A stretch of 8,218 bases of DNA from Chitinophaga pinensis (GTDB taxonomy: Bacteria > Bacteroidota > Bacteroidia > Chitinophagales > Chitinophagaceae): NCBI GenBank assembly GCA_945872805.1, contig CAMCBE010000077.1, forward strand, positions 1 through 8,218, read 5' to 3'. This document shows, piece by piece, positions 7,313-8,218 of the stretch. A model generated the notes under the pieces. It did no database searches, was not told the DNA's origin, and saw only the letters and a program-made list of their open reading frames with translations. Positions within the stretch are counted from its first letter, which is position 1. Every line of letters starts with the position of its first letter. The position numbers and the translations under genes were made by a program.

Positions 7313-7364
7313 AAGAATCATTTCTAAAAACAATGAAAGCATTGAACACTATAAAAAATTAGGC

Positions 7365-8141
7365 ATGAAAATACCAGTAATGGCCGACGAAAAAGCACAG
7401 GGCAGAGATCCAGAATTGCTATTCTGGGTTGGATGTGCGGGAAGTTTTGATCAACGGGCACAAAAAATAACAAAAGCCTTTGCTACAATATTAGATAAGG
7501 TTGGAATTCATTATGCCATACTTGGTTCTGAAGAAATGTGTACGGGAGATCCTGTTAGAAGGGCCGGCAATGAGTTTATGTTTCAAATGATGGCTTATCA
7601 AAATATTAACTTACTAAACCAATATCAGGTCAAAAAAATTGTTACCGCCTGTCCACATTGTTTTAACACATTAAAAAACGAATACCCAGAATTAGGTGGC
7701 CATTATGAAGTAATCCATCATACAGAATTACTTCAAACACTCATCGATCAAGGTAAAATTATTATTAAGGATTCCGGTCCATTCAAAGGAAAGAAAATAA
7801 CCTACCATGATTCATGTTATTTAGGCAGAAGCAATAATATTTATGAAGCCCCTCGTTCCGTTTTAGAAGCATTAGATGCTGAATTGGTTGAAATGAAAAG
7901 GTGCAAAAAAAATGGATTGTGTTGTGGGGCAGGTGGAGCGCAAATGTTTAAAGAAGAGGAAAAAGGAAACGAACGAGTAAATCTTGAACGCTCTAAGGAA
8001 GCGATCAAGACCAATGCCTCCATCATAGCATCTGCTTGTCCGTTTTGCAATACGATGATGACAGATGGGATCAAACTGAATGAAAAAGAAACTGATATCG
8101 AAGTAATGGATATTGCAGAATTAATAGCAAAATCAATATGA
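7365..8141 (+). CDS. CCG-domain (Fe-S)-binding protein, heterodisulfide-reductase-related
   Basis: This is a 258-residue cytoplasmic iron-sulfur protein with two cysteine-rich CCG-type domains, as in HdrB/HdrD, GlpC and GlcF. The second domain is canonical: DSCYLGR (Cys151), then LCCGAGG (Cys186-Cys187) and CPFC (Cys225/228). The first keeps Cys24 (FWVGCAGSFD), Cys59 and CPHC (Cys96/99), but its central CCG is replaced by CTGDP. I recall the same replacement in Bacteroidota relatives, so it looks like a family trait rather than decay. In related enzymes a complete CCG domain binds a non-cubane iron-sulfur cluster at the reaction site. With the preceding membrane/4Fe-4S subunit it would make a two-chain version of a complex that other bacteria can encode as one fused chain. 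The ATG at 7365 is the first start codon in its frame; the frame is open upstream to 7296 but lacks ATG, GTG or TTG. The next gene overlaps its stop. Confidence 0.92.
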   Translation: MKIPVMADEKAQGRDPELLFWVGCAGSFDQRAQKITKAFATILDKVGIHYAILGSEEMCTGDPVRRAGNEFMFQMMAYQNINLLNQYQVKKIVTACPHCFNTLKNEYPELGGHYEVIHHTELLQTLIDQGKIIIKDSGPFKGKKITYHDSCYLGRSNNIYEAPRSVLEALDAELVEMKRCKKNGLCCGAGGAQMFKEEEKGNERVNLERSKEAIKTNASIIASACPFCNTMMTDGIKLNEKETDIEVMDIAELIAKSI

Positions 8142-8218
8142 TGAACTTATCGTTTAAAGAATTAATCCCAACTGGTTTTAGTGACACATCACGGGTGTGG
8201 GTTTATCAATCTAGTCGA
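8138..8218 (+). CDS. Start of a small conserved Bacteroidota gene (often labelled 'ABC transporter ATPase'), 3' end missing
   Basis: Only 27 codons are visible before the window ends. The ATG at 8138 overlaps the TGA of the CCG protein (ATGA), and a second ATG follows at 8141; such tight overlap points to translational coupling in one operon. The peptide starts MMNLSFKELIP and continues SRVWVYQSSR. From memory this resembles the N-terminus of a small Bacteroidota protein (F-x-x-L-P ... ARVWIYQSNR) that databases often name 'ABC transporter ATPase' and that I recall following this iron-sulfur pair. No Walker motif is visible in this part, and the name should not be taken as a function. Identification rests on a short match, so confidence is moderate. 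Confidence 0.6.
   Translation, partial: MMNLSFKELIPTGFSDTSRVWVYQSSR

Noticed and set aside
7333..7362. Nine-codon ORF (ATG at 7333) between the two iron-sulfur genes
   Set aside because: It is too short, out of frame with its neighbours, and without a ribosome site; probably chance.
7841..8074. Antisense open frame within the CCG protein gene
   Set aside because: The plus-strand gene has strong motif support here; the antisense peptide has no recognisable features.
1..8218. Defence system, mobile element or biosynthetic cluster
   Set aside because: No transposase, integrase, nuclease, helicase, toxin, direct-repeat array or clustered biosynthetic genes were seen; the recognisable genes are housekeeping, membrane-transport or electron-transfer types.

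Overview
The window looks like ordinary chromosomal DNA from a member of the Bacteroidota. The DNA is AT-rich. The first gene is a SusC/TonB-type outer-membrane receptor of the barrel type common in that phylum. One gene encodes a signal peptide ending in Ser-Gln, as the Bacteroidota 'Q-rule' predicts. Promoter-like sites fit the phylum's TTG / TAnnTTTG consensus. A split pair of iron-sulfur proteins is followed by a small conserved gene in an arrangement I recall from Bacteroidota genomes. I cannot fix the order or genus. No rRNA, tRNA, CRISPR array, insertion sequence, phage gene or attachment site is visible, and coding density is very high, with every gap under 70 bases.

Layout. Bases 1-1887 (+) carry the C-terminal part of a TonB-dependent outer-membrane receptor cut by the left edge. 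It converges on a minus-strand pair: a phospho-sugar mutase (4337 down to 2613) followed by pcm, protein-L-isoaspartate O-methyltransferase (2565 down to 1909). These two are probably co-transcribed from a promoter just upstream of the mutase. A short divergent gap (4338-4455, if the later start is right) leads to a plus-strand DUF2279-family exported protein that lacks an ATG start. It converges on a minus-strand PyrR-like phosphoribosyltransferase (5935 down to 5441). Divergent from that gene, an apparent plus-strand operon runs to the right edge: a membrane protein with two [4Fe-4S] motifs (5993-7312), a CCG-domain iron-sulfur protein (7365-8141), and the start of a small conserved gene (8138 onward) that overlaps the stop codon before it.

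How the genes work together. The clearest functional unit is the right-hand operon. The membrane/ferredoxin-like protein and the CCG protein together have the parts that heterodisulfide-reductase-like and glycolate/glycerol-3-phosphate-dehydrogenase-like complexes carry in one or two chains, so they probably form a membrane-bound electron-transfer complex whose redox partner is unknown. The mutase serves sugar-phosphate interconversion and pcm serves protein repair; their pairing does not imply a shared pathway. I see no strong evidence for a new biological system. The observations below are mainly start-site, motif and gene-architecture points.
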